Positions 9,488 through 17,530 are shown, counted from the stretch's first letter. The stretch: 56,872 bases of DNA from Bacteroidales bacterium (GCA_017480185.1 JAFVBC010000026.1:1-56872); one strand, 5' to 3'. Notes: generated by a model not told the origin, from the letters alone. A program made the numbers and translations.

Positions 9488-9518
9488 CAAATTTACACCT
9501 TTTTCCTGTTGTTTTCAA
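9488..9518 (-). promoter_or_regulatory. Promoter of the coiled-coil/zapA operon
   Basis: The minus strand has TAAATTTG (9488-9495) matching TAnnTTTG, with TTG (9516-9518) exactly 20 bases upstream, an ideal Bacteroidetes sigma-AB promoter. It lies about 40 bp before the coiled-coil gene start. Confidence 0.65.
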
Positions 9519-9529
9519 TTTTTTATTGC

Positions 9530-11332
9530 CTATGCAACGGGGTCGTTTGGCGTTACCGACGAGCCATCGAGCTCTATCCATCCAAGCACATCGCCCTTTG
9601 TCACCATCTTTCCCTGTGCTATAACGGTGTCTATCAGTCTACCTCCGACTGTAGCCGACACCTCTTCAATGGCATACGAGGCCTCTATGTGGGCCAACAC
9701 ATCGTGGACTCTTATCTGCATGCCCGGGGCTGGAGGGGTTGAGAGGTCGTCGAAACGCAATTCCCACAGCAGCCTTCCGGTGGCTGTGGCCACTATTGGT
9801 ATGGCATCGGGGTGTTGTTTAGAGAGGTAGTTGGCCGATGGTGCATCGTTTTCGGGTTTCGGTTTGGCCACGGGGTTGCGCAGTTGAGCCACCTCTTTCT
9901 CAAAGCGTTGTTTGGCCACACCGCTGCGATAGTCGCGATACTGACGGTCGTGCATAGCCAACTCAAACAGTTCTTCATCGTCTTCACCACGCTCCCAACC
10001 GTTGTCTTCCATCTCCTTAATATACTGTGGCAAAGCGTCGGGATAGGCATCTTGTGGGTCGCCTGTATAGAACTCGCGCCCCTCCAGCCGTGCCTTTTCG
10101 ACAATCTCTGGTGCCAACGGGCCAACAAGGCGGCCTGCCTTGCCGAGAACCATGTTCCAACTATCCTTGTCTATCTGGCTAAAACGGGGCTTGTCTTGCG
10201 CCATAGACAGCAGGTTCATCAGAGCAATGTTTTTAGTGTATTGGCTAAAAGGTGTTACCAGTGGGGGATAGCCCAGCATTGGCCATATATACTCCACCTC
10301 GTTGAATAGTTGCACCGTCAACGCATCAAAGCTCACTTGCGGCTTGCCATGGCTTTTCAAGGCGGCGTTAATGGCGTTGTGTACACCCTTCAGGTCGGTC
10401 ATCATCGAGCCCATCATGCCTCCTGGCAATCCGCAGCCTATAAGCAATGAGCTACTTATGCGATTGCTTGGATTGATATAGAGGCCAAGAAAATCGTCAA
10501 TAAACTCTTGCGTCAATGTTCTTGCCTCCATATAAGCCTCCATGTTGATGTCTTTTACCAAGAAGCCAGCGTCGCGCAACATGGTTTGCACGGCGATGAC
10601 ATCTGGGTGAACCATGCCCCACGAGAGGGGTTCAATGGCGCAGTCGATCACGTCGGCACCCGCCTCGGCCACCATCAACACCGATGCCATAGAGAGACCC
10701 GGACCGGAGTGGCCATGATATTGCACCACCGTTTGGGGGTGTCGGGTCTTTATTTCTTTGACCAAACGCCCCAGGGTGGTCGGACGACCAACACCAGCCA
10801 TGTCTTTAAGACAAATCTCGTCGGCACCGCATTCCACCAGTTGATCGACCAATTGGGTGTAGTATTCAACCGTGTGCAACGGCGACGAGGTGATGCTCAA
10901 TGCAGCCTGACTTATCATTCCAGCCTCCTTTGCATACTGCACCGATGGACGCAGGTTGCGGATGTCGTTCAACCCACAGAACGAGCGCATTATGTCGACC
11001 CCCTGCGCTTTCTTCACCTTGGGCATCAATCGGCGCACATCGGCTGGCACACCATACATGCGCAAGCCGTTAAGTGCCCGTTCAAGCATGTGGGTCTGTA
11101 TGCCTGCACGGTTGAAAGGGGCAGTCCACTCTCGCACCGCACGGTTAGGATTTTCGCCAAACATGAGGTTCACCTGCTCAAAAGCTCCACCGTTGGTTTC
11201 AATGCGGTCAAAGCACTTCATGTCAACAATCACTGGGGCAATGCGGCGCAACTGGTCGACACGCGGCTGATATTTGCCCGACGACTGCCACATGTCGCGA
11301 TAAACCAGACTGAATTTTATCTCTTTTTTCAT
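9530..11332 (-). CDS. Pyruvate carboxylase subunit B / oxaloacetate decarboxylase alpha homologue without the biotin lysine
   Basis: The chosen 600-residue protein starts MKKEIKFSLVYRDMWQSSGK. The frame stays open to 11452, but a promoter box at 11392-11399 lies inside that extension, so the internal start fits better. It has a carboxyltransferase TIM barrel with the LKDMAG motif carrying the active-site lysine and the metal-binding YHGHSGPG, then a PYC-type conserved domain and a C-terminal biotinyl-like domain. The usual biotin site EAMKM reads EASYA here, so the lysine that carries biotin is absent. Family members transfer carboxyl groups between biotin and pyruvate/oxaloacetate. This one would need a separate biotin carrier or has another role. 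No decarboxylase beta or gamma genes are nearby. Confidence 0.85.
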   Translation of the reverse strand: MKKEIKFSLVYRDMWQSSGKYQPRVDQLRRIAPVIVDMKCFDRIETNGGAFEQVNLMFGENPNRAVREWTAPFNRAGIQTHMLERALNGLRMYGVPADVRRLMPKVKKAQGVDIMRSFCGLNDIRNLRPSVQYAKEAGMISQAALSITSSPLHTVEYYTQLVDQLVECGADEICLKDMAGVGRPTTLGRLVKEIKTRHPQTVVQYHGHSGPGLSMASVLMVAEAGADVIDCAIEPLSWGMVHPDVIAVQTMLRDAGFLVKDINMEAYMEARTLTQEFIDDFLGLYINPSNRISSSLLIGCGLPGGMMGSMMTDLKGVHNAINAALKSHGKPQVSFDALTVQLFNEVEYIWPMLGYPPLVTPFSQYTKNIALMNLLSMAQDKPRFSQIDKDSWNMVLGKAGRLVGPLAPEIVEKARLEGREFYTGDPQDAYPDALPQYIKEMEDNGWERGEDDEELFELAMHDRQYRDYRSGVAKQRFEKEVAQLRNPVAKPKPENDAPSANYLSKQHPDAIPIVATATGRLLWELRFDDLSTPPAPGMQIRVHDVLAHIEASYAIEEVSATVGGRLIDTVIAQGKMVTKGDVLGWIELDGSSVTPNDPVA

Positions 11333-11391
11333 TGCTTTAGTTCCTGTTTCTATCATCATTTCAGTGTTTTGAAAAAACACTATCCATTTTA

Positions 11392-11399
11392 CAAAGATA
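11392..11399 (-). promoter_or_regulatory. Promoter -7 box of the carboxyltransferase gene
   Basis: The minus strand reads TATCTTTG, a full match to TAnnTTTG, about 60 bp before the chosen start. It is the main reason for rejecting the longer N-terminus. The -33 region is A/T-rich without a clear TTG. Confidence 0.55.
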
Positions 11400-11526
11400 C
11401 TTGTTTTTGCTCTTAAAAGCCACCGCCACGCGTTTTTTATTCCACCATCCATTGTTCATAAGCAATGCGCGCAGTAAACAAGCTGCGCCTCTGAACTGTC
11501 CGTGCACCATTTTTTTGCCCCAAAGG

Positions 11527-11557
11527 TTGATTGTTTCAACTGCAATGCCTATATTTG
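11527..11557 (+). promoter_or_regulatory. Promoter candidate for the 238-aa protein
   Basis: TTG at 11527-11529 and TATATTTG at 11550-11557 are 20 bases apart, matching the Bacteroidetes promoter layout. Transcription from here would place the palindromic repeat at 11616-11703 in the 5' leader of the gene at 11741. Confidence 0.5.
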
Positions 11558-11615
11558 CAAGGAGAGGCCTGTAATTCATACCACGCCAAGTGGCTGACAC
11601 CTATGCCCTTGCACC

Positions 11616-11703
11616 GTATCAAATAGGGTCGTTCTTCAGTTGTTCTTCAGTCAATGACTGAAGAACAACTGAAGAACGACTGAAGAACAGCCCTACTTGA
11701 TAC
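11616..11703. repeat. Unequal-arm palindrome, copy 1
   Basis: Outer arms GTATCAAATAGGG (11616-11628) and CCCTACTTGATAC (11691-11703) pair except for one G-T. Inside, two left units GTTCTTCAGTY face three right units RACTGAAGAAC. Bases 11631-11653 and 11655-11677 form a perfect 23-bp stem around a single base, and one extra right unit is left over. Three related copies lie at 28634, 47147 and 56798. Confidence 0.95.
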
Positions 11704-11740
11704 CTACATGAATCGTATCAACAACTAAAAAATATCAACC

Positions 11741-12457
11741 ATGCCAAAACACAAAATGGATGCGCTGCTGGTGAACGGCAGTGTAAAAACAGCAGGCGTG
11801 ACTTTTTATACACGCCAGGGAAAAACCGTTGTGCGCGCCGCCCACAGTTTGCAGCCCAAACGTCGCACGGCCAAACAGTTCGACATGCGTATGCGCATGA
11901 AACACACCATTGCCCTATGGCACGTGCTAAAACCCTATAATCCAATGTTCCCAGAGGGTACATCGGCCTACCACCGCTTTGCCTCGGCTGCAAATATGCT
12001 TCCCGTGGTGTATCTGCCCAACGCAAAGAAATCGGGCGAAGCATCGGTGCTACTTCCACAAATGCCTGTGAGCGAAGGGCCTTTGCCTCAAATAGAATTG
12101 CAAATAGAGGCCTCGACCGCCTCTGCCGCGCTGCTAACCAACTTGAAACCCACCGACATTGAGCCCACCGAACGCTTGATGCTCTACGAGTTTCGTCAAA
12201 CCGAAGTGGAGAGCATTCCTAACATCGAGGTCGAGTGCCGCCAAGTGCCATTATCCGATTTTGCAAAGAAGAACGGACGTTTAGTGTTGCGCGACAGTCG
12301 TTTTGCCGACCCCATGTGCGGATGGGCACTGGTGCGCATTGATGGCGATCGCTGCTCAACGCAAACCGTCGTTACCAACTGCACTTTCTACACCCGTTTC
12401 ACCTCCGACCAAGCACGTGAGGAGGCCATTGCATCGTATGGCGGACTGACCGAGTAG
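11741..12457 (+). CDS. Bacteroidales protein of unknown function, 238 aa
   Basis: I do not recognise a characterised family. The start MPKHKMDALLVNGSVKTAGV, followed by TFYTRQGKTVVRAAHSLQPKRRTAKQFDMRMRMKHTIALW, resembles the small-barrel opening of Bacteroidetes proteins of the DUF6266 type (G-x-V-x-N-x-V-x-Y-x-W/R-x-G-K-x-V-V-R). That resemblance is distant and is my inference. The N-terminal third is strongly basic. There is no signal peptide or membrane segment, and the C-terminal half is predicted beta-rich. It is a lone gene preceded by an A-rich leader rather than a Shine-Dalgarno site, and ended by a strong hairpin. Confidence 0.75.
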   Translation: MPKHKMDALLVNGSVKTAGVTFYTRQGKTVVRAAHSLQPKRRTAKQFDMRMRMKHTIALWHVLKPYNPMFPEGTSAYHRFASAANMLPVVYLPNAKKSGEASVLLPQMPVSEGPLPQIELQIEASTASAALLTNLKPTDIEPTERLMLYEFRQTEVESIPNIEVECRQVPLSDFAKKNGRLVLRDSRFADPMCGWALVRIDGDRCSTQTVVTNCTFYTRFTSDQAREEAIASYGGLTE

Positions 12458-12492
12458 GTCAACTATTATCTCCCTGTTGAGGAGCAAATAGA

Positions 12493-12526
12493 AGAGAGCG
12501 GGGCTGAATCATCAGCCCCGCTCTCT
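12493..12526. terminator. Bidirectional terminator
   Basis: A perfect 15-bp GC-rich stem (12493-12507 with 12512-12526) and a four-base loop ATCA lie between two converging genes. No strong T run follows on either strand, so termination may be moderate. Confidence 0.75.
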
Positions 12527-12538
12527 TAGTGTTTTCAA

Positions 12539-13297
12539 CTATTTTATTGGCCGTTTAAGCCACCGCTGACGCTCGTCGTCGGGCAAGCGTTCAATGGCAT
12601 AGCGCAATGTTGTGCGACTCATCTGCGGCAGATGCTGGTCGAGGAAACTGCGCAAAAGGTCGGTCGACACATGTTTGCCCATCTCGCGTAGCATCCATCC
12701 CACGGCCTTGTGCATCAAGTCGTGCGGATGCGCAAGGTGCATCTCGGCATAGCGCAAGCACCACAAAGGGTCGCCTCTGCGCAGAGGCTCCAGCACGCAC
12801 ACCATGCTGATGCGTTGTTGCCACAGGTTGCCGCTCATGGCCAGGGTGTCGAGAATGGCCTGTTTGTCGTTAATGAAAGAAGGTAGCATAAGCCACCGCC
12901 CAACAATCTGCGGTGCAGAGAGGTCGACCAAGTCCCAATTGTTTACACGATCGGCGTGGTCTAAATAGCGTTGCACGATGGTGTCGCGCTCGCATGTAGC
13001 CGACTCGTCGTGTTCAAGGCGAATGGTAGCAAGGCGTTCAAACCGACGGCACATGAGCATCAACCCACACAACCGCACTTCGTGCCAGGGACTGGCAAGA
13101 AGGTTGATGGCCTCGTCGATGCTCACATCATTGCCAGCTGCCTTTGCCACCATCCTTGTTTGTGGCACCTTCAGTCCCAAAAACATGTCGCCATAGCCAT
13201 ATTCGCCAGGCGCAGTTTTGAAAAAACGACGCAGTTGCTGCGCTTGCTCTTCGTTGCGCAGCTGAAGCATGTATCCCTCAACTTCGGATGCCGTCAT
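12539..13297 (-). CDS. DNA alkylation repair protein, AlkD-like HEAT-repeat family
   Basis: The 252 residues match AlkD-type DNA glycosylases: a helical HEAT-repeat solenoid with the typical segments GYGDMFLGLKVPQTRMVAK, HEVRLCGLMLM, NNWDLVDLSAPQIVG and HDLMHKAVGWMLREMGK. Family members excise bulky or cationic alkylated bases without base flipping. It lies only 6 bp after the nitroreductase gene and is the last gene before the terminator at 12493, so it may be cotranscribed with the thiamine operon. That link is inferred from spacing only. Confidence 0.88.
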   Translation of the reverse strand: MTASEVEGYMLQLRNEEQAQQLRRFFKTAPGEYGYGDMFLGLKVPQTRMVAKAAGNDVSIDEAINLLASPWHEVRLCGLMLMCRRFERLATIRLEHDESATCERDTIVQRYLDHADRVNNWDLVDLSAPQIVGRWLMLPSFINDKQAILDTLAMSGNLWQQRISMVCVLEPLRRGDPLWCLRYAEMHLAHPHDLMHKAVGWMLREMGKHVSTDLLRSFLDQHLPQMSRTTLRYAIERLPDDERQRWLKRPIK

Positions 13298-13303
13298 TCT
13301 GGT

Positions 13304-13936
13304 CTACCACTTTTCGTAGTGCACACGCGAGGCATCCCACTTGTCTTTGGGCTGATTGTCGGTGGTGGGCACTCCGATGGGCACCACGGCATAGGGCACC
13401 ACCGTTGGAGGCAGACCCAACGAGGTGCGTATCGGAGCCATGCGGTCTTCGTAGGGATAGCATGCGGTCCAACATGCACCCAATCCGTAAGCCTCAACAG
13501 CCAACAATAAATTCTCGGTAACGGCACCCATATCGTCGCGCCATAGGTGGTTCACCTGCCGAATGGCTGGGCCATCGGGGTTGTCGCGCGAGGGGGCTTC
13601 AAACGTTGTGTCGGCACACAATATCACCACTGCCCCACTCTCCATAAACTTTTGCATGTTGAAGTTGCCCTCAAACACTGTCGAGTACTGGCTTTTATCA
13701 GTCAACACCACTATGCTCCACGGACGAATATCGCGTCCCGATGGGGCTGCCATGGCCGCTTTTAGCAACTGTTGCATCACGTCGGCAGCAATGGTGTCGC
13801 CAGTGTACGAGCGGACGCTTTTACGGTTCAAAATGGTCTGCATCACGACCGAAGCGTTATCTGTCGGCTCCGATTGTTTGCAACATCCAGCAGCAAGCAT
13901 GGCCACTGCAGCAAGCAAAATTACGTTTCTTTTCAT
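13304..13936 (-). CDS. Nitroreductase-family lipoprotein
   Basis: The first 18-20 residues form a lipoprotein signal with lipobox LAAGC (MKRNVILLAAVAMLAAGC). The rest is an FMN-dependent nitroreductase fold: ILNRKSVRSYTGDTIAADVM supplies the FMN-phosphate contacts and AAMAAPSGRDIRPW the second FMN loop, with GLGACWTACYPYEDR near residue 155. Exported flavin enzymes of this type occur in Bacteroidales, but the substrate is unknown. It starts 45 bp after the thiamine pyrophosphokinase stop and ends 6 bp before the AlkD-like gene. Confidence 0.85.
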   Translation of the reverse strand: MKRNVILLAAVAMLAAGCCKQSEPTDNASVVMQTILNRKSVRSYTGDTIAADVMQQLLKAAMAAPSGRDIRPWSIVVLTDKSQYSTVFEGNFNMQKFMESGAVVILCADTTFEAPSRDNPDGPAIRQVNHLWRDDMGAVTENLLLAVEAYGLGACWTACYPYEDRMAPIRTSLGLPPTVVPYAVVPIGVPTTDNQPKDKWDASRVHYEKW

Positions 13937-13981
13937 CTTTGCACTTTATTTATCATTTGTAAAATAAGGTCTTTCAACAGC

Positions 13982-14656
13982 TTACTTCGGGTCGTAGGTT
14001 TGAAACACTATGAGACGCCCACGGCTCTGCAGAGTAAAACTATCGGCCAACGCCTCGTTGAGCGTTGCCTGCCACCAACTGTCGACAAAGGTCTCGTTCA
14101 GTTGCCACTTCAAGCCACTACCACTTATTGGTAGATGAGGGTCTAACGAAAACACCGATACCTGCTGTCGTGCAAACGAACGGTAACACCGATGGCCTGT
14201 CATGGTTGTAAAAATGCCATAGTCGGTCAGCATCTCAAAAACTGCCTCACGATGTTCGGCAGCAAGCAGTGGCAAGTAGCTGATATTGCCTAAAGTGTGG
14301 TCTTCACGACGGCCAGTGGCACCAAATATGCGACAAACTCGCGCCGTGGGGTGTTTTTCGAATGCAAAAGCAACGGCCTTGTGCAGGTCGTTGAAGTCCT
14401 GTTCGTCAATCTTGTGGAACTTGTTGCCAAGTTTTGTCTGAACAGCTTCGGGCAAAGAGTCGCCGTCGCCCACAACATCATAGTCGGTTGTTCCGAGGCA
14501 ACCGAGGCGCACCTCGCTATAAGCGCTGTCGCAAAACACGACATAGCTCGCCTCTTTCAAGGCCTGTAGGGGGCGTTGATGCGTCGGGAAATCACCTGCT
14601 GCTATGACTGCTACGCTTCCGCCTCCCGTCTCCATTTGACAATACCCATAAAACAA
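13982..14656 (-). CDS. Thiamine pyrophosphokinase
   Basis: This enzyme (called Tnr3 in thiamine regulon studies) transfers pyrophosphate from ATP to thiamine, making the cofactor TPP. The thiamine pyrophosphokinase motifs are visible: VVGDGDSL, DEQDFNDLHKAVAFA, and IFGATGRREDHTLGNISYL, followed by a C-terminal beta domain with FSLDPHLPISGSGLKW. The ORF opens at M1, but M8 (METGGGS, at 14635) is an equally good start. Either way it overlaps pnuT. Together with the receptor and PnuT it completes a thiamine salvage unit. Confidence 0.9.
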   Translation of the reverse strand: MFYGYCQMETGGGSVAVIAAGDFPTHQRPLQALKEASYVVFCDSAYSEVRLGCLGTTDYDVVGDGDSLPEAVQTKLGNKFHKIDEQDFNDLHKAVAFAFEKHPTARVCRIFGATGRREDHTLGNISYLPLLAAEHREAVFEMLTDYGIFTTMTGHRCYRSFARQQVSVFSLDPHLPISGSGLKWQLNETFVDSWWQATLNEALADSFTLQSRGRLIVFQTYDPK

Positions 14657-15174
14657 AACACCTCAAACACCACGTACAGTAGTGCAGAAGCGTAGTTGCC
14701 AGTGAGGAAAAACAAAACAATCATTAAGGGCTCGACTACTGCCCACAGTATCCATTGTTGCCACCATTTGTGTGCCAACATGTACATGGCCACTATGGTA
14801 AGCGCCGACGACACTCCATCGAGCCACGGATACTGGCTCTCGTCCAACTTGTTGAGTAACAAAGAGAGGAGGACGGACAAAACAGCCACCGACAATATTA
14901 TCCATGGCCATAGCCTTGCAGGGCAACTGGAAATGGGGCGCTCGGTTTTATCTTTGCGCCCCAATATGCCTCGCCATACAAGGATACCATAAATTGACAT
15001 GATAAAATTGTAGCAACATATAGCCCCATTGGCATATATCCCCGACGTGAAATCGATGATGATGTAGAATGCCGACATGATGAGGCTTAACGGCCAAAAC
15101 CAGCGATCGGCACGATATTCGCTCACTATATAGGCCAGGCCTATGATTGCTCCTATTATTTCAACTATTGTCAT
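14611..15174 (-). CDS. pnuT: PnuT-type thiamine transporter (PnuC family)
   Basis: The 187-residue membrane protein has about six to seven hydrophobic segments. It shows PnuC-family features: the N-terminal EIIGAIIGLAYIVSEYRADR, then CYNFIMSIYGILVWRG, and WLDGVSSALTIVAMYMLAHKWWQQW. PnuC proteins carry nicotinamide riboside. The branch next to TPP riboswitches and thiamine kinases carries thiamine, and this copy sits between a TPP-riboswitch receptor and thiamine pyrophosphokinase. It starts 4 bp after the receptor stop. Confidence 0.88.
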   Translation of the reverse strand: MTIVEIIGAIIGLAYIVSEYRADRWFWPLSLIMSAFYIIIDFTSGIYANGAICCYNFIMSIYGILVWRGILGRKDKTERPISSCPARLWPWIILSVAVLSVLLSLLLNKLDESQYPWLDGVSSALTIVAMYMLAHKWWQQWILWAVVEPLMIVLFFLTGNYASALLYVVFEVFCFMGIVKWRREAEA

Positions 15175-15178
15175 TATA

Positions 15179-17425
15179 TCAGAAACTGTATACAGCCCTT
15201 ACCATGAAGTTGCGACCAGGTTGCTGAAGGTAAGCACGGTCGTGATAGTATCCACCCCATTCGTAATCGCCGACCCACGCGCTAAGACGGTAACCATGAT
15301 CAAGAACGTTGTTGACCAACACTTGAGCCTCTATTGAACTGTTGCCCTTGAGATGCCACTGGTAGGAAGCGCGGGCGTTGAGCAGAAAATAGGGGTCGAT
15401 TGCATAGACATCGCGACTGGTGTTGTCGGCATATTGTTTGCCGACGTATTTACCCACTATCTGAATTTTTGCGTCCTTAACAGGCTTGAACGTGAGTATC
15501 GCTGCACCAATGATTGAAGGAGAGAGCGAGAGATCGGTGTTTTGGGTGAAAGTTTGCAGGATGGTGTCGCCGTCGGCGAAGTCGGTGAAAGTATAGTCAA
15601 CCACTTTGTTTTGACTGAGGGTAAGGTTGCCTTCTATGTCGAACCATCTGTTGATTTCGGCTCCTGCCTGGAGCTCAATACCTATGCGGTAACTATTATC
15701 GACGTTTTCCATAAGTGTGTAGCCACTGCTACTCACGTCGCCATTGGGGGTTAGTTGGTCGCTATAGAGCATTGCATAAAGATTAGCACTCAAATTAAAG
15801 ATGCGATTTTTCAACTGATAGCCCATCTCGATGTCGAGCATCGTCTCGGCTTTAACGGTATCGTTGTTGCCAATGGCATCCTTGATGTCCGACCGAGTGG
15901 GCTCGCGGTTGCTTATTCCAGCAACAAAATATGTGCGTTGGTGGCTGTTGATACGGTAGTTGAGTCCGGCCTTGGGGTTGAAGAAAAAGTAGTTTTCTTC
16001 GAAATTCATATCGAACAGGTCGTCGGCATAGCCATAGACTTTATAGTTGATGTTGCGCAGTTGGAGGTCGGCATAACCATTCAGGCGGTGGTTAAATTCG
16101 TAGTTGGCTTTGACAAAGACAGTGTTATCAAGTTTTTCTCCAAAGTTCTCGTACCACTGATGGGGCAGATTGAGGTGAGCCGATGTGTCGCGACACCAGA
16201 TGATGTTGCCAAAATGCTTGCCATCATAGAAGAGCAAACTCTCGCCAAACGATGCCGATAGGCGGCTGTCGTTGTAGCGCAACGACAACGATGCGGTGTA
16301 GGCATTGTTATCCATCTGCTTGCGAGTAATGAAATCTGTAGTTCCAGGGATAAAAAAATCGTATTTAGAGAATTTCTTACCAGCCTTGTACTGCTCGTAA
16401 TAGCCATCGCCATGTGTGAAGTCGAAAGCCGCATTGACGCTCCACCTGTTAGACAAAAGGTGTGAGATGTAGAGTTGATAGTGTTGCTGCCAGTAGTTGT
16501 CGGTCTCGTTGGGATAGTACATTGTTTGGCCATCCACATCGTATGCGCCCGAAGGGTTGAAAGTGGGATCGGCATCCAAATCCGAGGCATAGGCGCCATC
16601 CCAGGTGATACCCGATGTTTGCGCGCCCATAATGGTGAGCAGTTTTATTACTGTGCGTTCGCCATACCATGAGAGGCCAGCAAAAAGACTCTGCTGGTCG
16701 GTGAGGCCACCACGCAAAAATCCATCGCTACTCAGTCCACTATACGACATGTCGAAACTTAAACCTCCAGGCAATAGGCCCGTGCCAAAATTGAAACTAT
16801 ACTGACGTGTATTCCAACTGCCCAAAGCGATATCGGCTTCACCATAAGCTTCATTGCGGGCGTTGAGGGTTTGCATGTTGATGGCTGCTCCAAATGCAGG
16901 GCTGCCTCCTGTCGAAGCACCTACGCCACGCTGTATCTGCATGCTCTGTGCCATGCCTCCCAAATTGGGGATGTTATACCAAAAAACCGACTGGCTTTCG
17001 GCATCGTTAAGCGTTATGCCATTGATGTTGACGTTGATACGACTGGCATCGACACCGCGTATGCGCAAGCTTGTGGAGCCGACTGCGCCATTCTCGCCAC
17101 TTGCCACCACCGAGGGTTGCGTCTCAAGCATGAAGGGAATAGACACCGCAACACGAGCCTCTTTCAGTTGCTCGCGGCTCACGTTGTCGGTGGTAAGTGG
17201 TGCGGTGTTGCTCACACGCACGTCTTGAATAATCACCTCGTCAAGCCGTCGGACAGAGTCGCGCACATTAGCGCCAGTGCCACCTACGACCATTTGGGCA
17301 GAAGCCGAGGGAGTGAACAAAAAACTTGCTGTGAATACAAATGCAGCACAGGCTATCATCTGCCCTGCACATTTCCTGGTGGCTCTGTAAAGATAGCGGC
17401 CACAAGTATTTGTGTGTTGTTTCAT
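15179..17425 (-). CDS. TonB-dependent outer-membrane receptor, probably for thiamine
   Basis: The 748-residue protein has a long signal peptide ending near SASA. A plug domain follows (DEVIIQDVRVSNTAPLTTDN, then SLRIRGVDASRINVNINGI and VFWYNIPNLGGMAQSMQIQRG), and then a 22-strand barrel that ends in the terminal aromatic YSF. A TPP riboswitch directly upstream and pnuT plus thiamine pyrophosphokinase directly downstream mark it as the receptor often called OMR1, which imports thiamine or its phosphates. It uses a real GGAGG Shine-Dalgarno site at 17435-17439, unusual in Bacteroidetes, inside the riboswitch 3' strand. Confidence 0.9.
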   Translation of the reverse strand: MKQHTNTCGRYLYRATRKCAGQMIACAAFVFTASFLFTPSASAQMVVGGTGANVRDSVRRLDEVIIQDVRVSNTAPLTTDNVSREQLKEARVAVSIPFMLETQPSVVASGENGAVGSTSLRIRGVDASRINVNINGITLNDAESQSVFWYNIPNLGGMAQSMQIQRGVGASTGGSPAFGAAINMQTLNARNEAYGEADIALGSWNTRQYSFNFGTGLLPGGLSFDMSYSGLSSDGFLRGGLTDQQSLFAGLSWYGERTVIKLLTIMGAQTSGITWDGAYASDLDADPTFNPSGAYDVDGQTMYYPNETDNYWQQHYQLYISHLLSNRWSVNAAFDFTHGDGYYEQYKAGKKFSKYDFFIPGTTDFITRKQMDNNAYTASLSLRYNDSRLSASFGESLLFYDGKHFGNIIWCRDTSAHLNLPHQWYENFGEKLDNTVFVKANYEFNHRLNGYADLQLRNINYKVYGYADDLFDMNFEENYFFFNPKAGLNYRINSHQRTYFVAGISNREPTRSDIKDAIGNNDTVKAETMLDIEMGYQLKNRIFNLSANLYAMLYSDQLTPNGDVSSSGYTLMENVDNSYRIGIELQAGAEINRWFDIEGNLTLSQNKVVDYTFTDFADGDTILQTFTQNTDLSLSPSIIGAAILTFKPVKDAKIQIVGKYVGKQYADNTSRDVYAIDPYFLLNARASYQWHLKGNSSIEAQVLVNNVLDHGYRLSAWVGDYEWGGYYHDRAYLQQPGRNFMVRAVYSF

Positions 17426-17431
17426 AGTTCT

Positions 17432-17508
17432 TTTCCTCCGCGGGCATTATCCCGATCAGGTGCCAGGGTATGTTCTCAGCCACAATGGTTTTGCAGCACC
17501 CCTAATGG
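17432..17508 (-). promoter_or_regulatory. TPP riboswitch
   Basis: On the minus strand the conserved THI element is plain: GGGGTGC near 17500, GGCTGAGA at about 17483-17476, ACCCTGGCACCTGATC, then GGATAATGCCCGCGGAGG. The 3' strand of the first stem contains the GGAGG ribosome-binding site 9 bases before the ATG at 17425. TPP binding should therefore block translation start of the receptor gene. Confidence 0.95.
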
Positions 17509-17522
17509 TTGTTTCAACGGTG

Positions 17523-17530
17523 CAAAGTTA
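17523..17530 (-). promoter_or_regulatory. Promoter -7 box of the thiamine operon
   Basis: The minus strand has TAACTTTG, matching TAnnTTTG, about 15 bases upstream of the riboswitch aptamer. The expected -33 TTG is only loosely placed. Confidence 0.45.

Noticed and set aside
10508..11416. A 302-codon plus-strand frame opposite the carboxyltransferase gene
   Set aside because: It has no domain and is explained by the codon bias of the opposite gene.
11333..11452. N-terminal extension of the carboxyltransferase protein
   Set aside because: The promoter -7 box at 11392-11399 lies within it, and family members begin at the MKKEIKFSLVYRDMW start.
11616..11703. CRISPR array
   Set aside because: The units are 11 bp, placed back to back with no spacers, and arranged as inverted arms. 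No cas genes are nearby.
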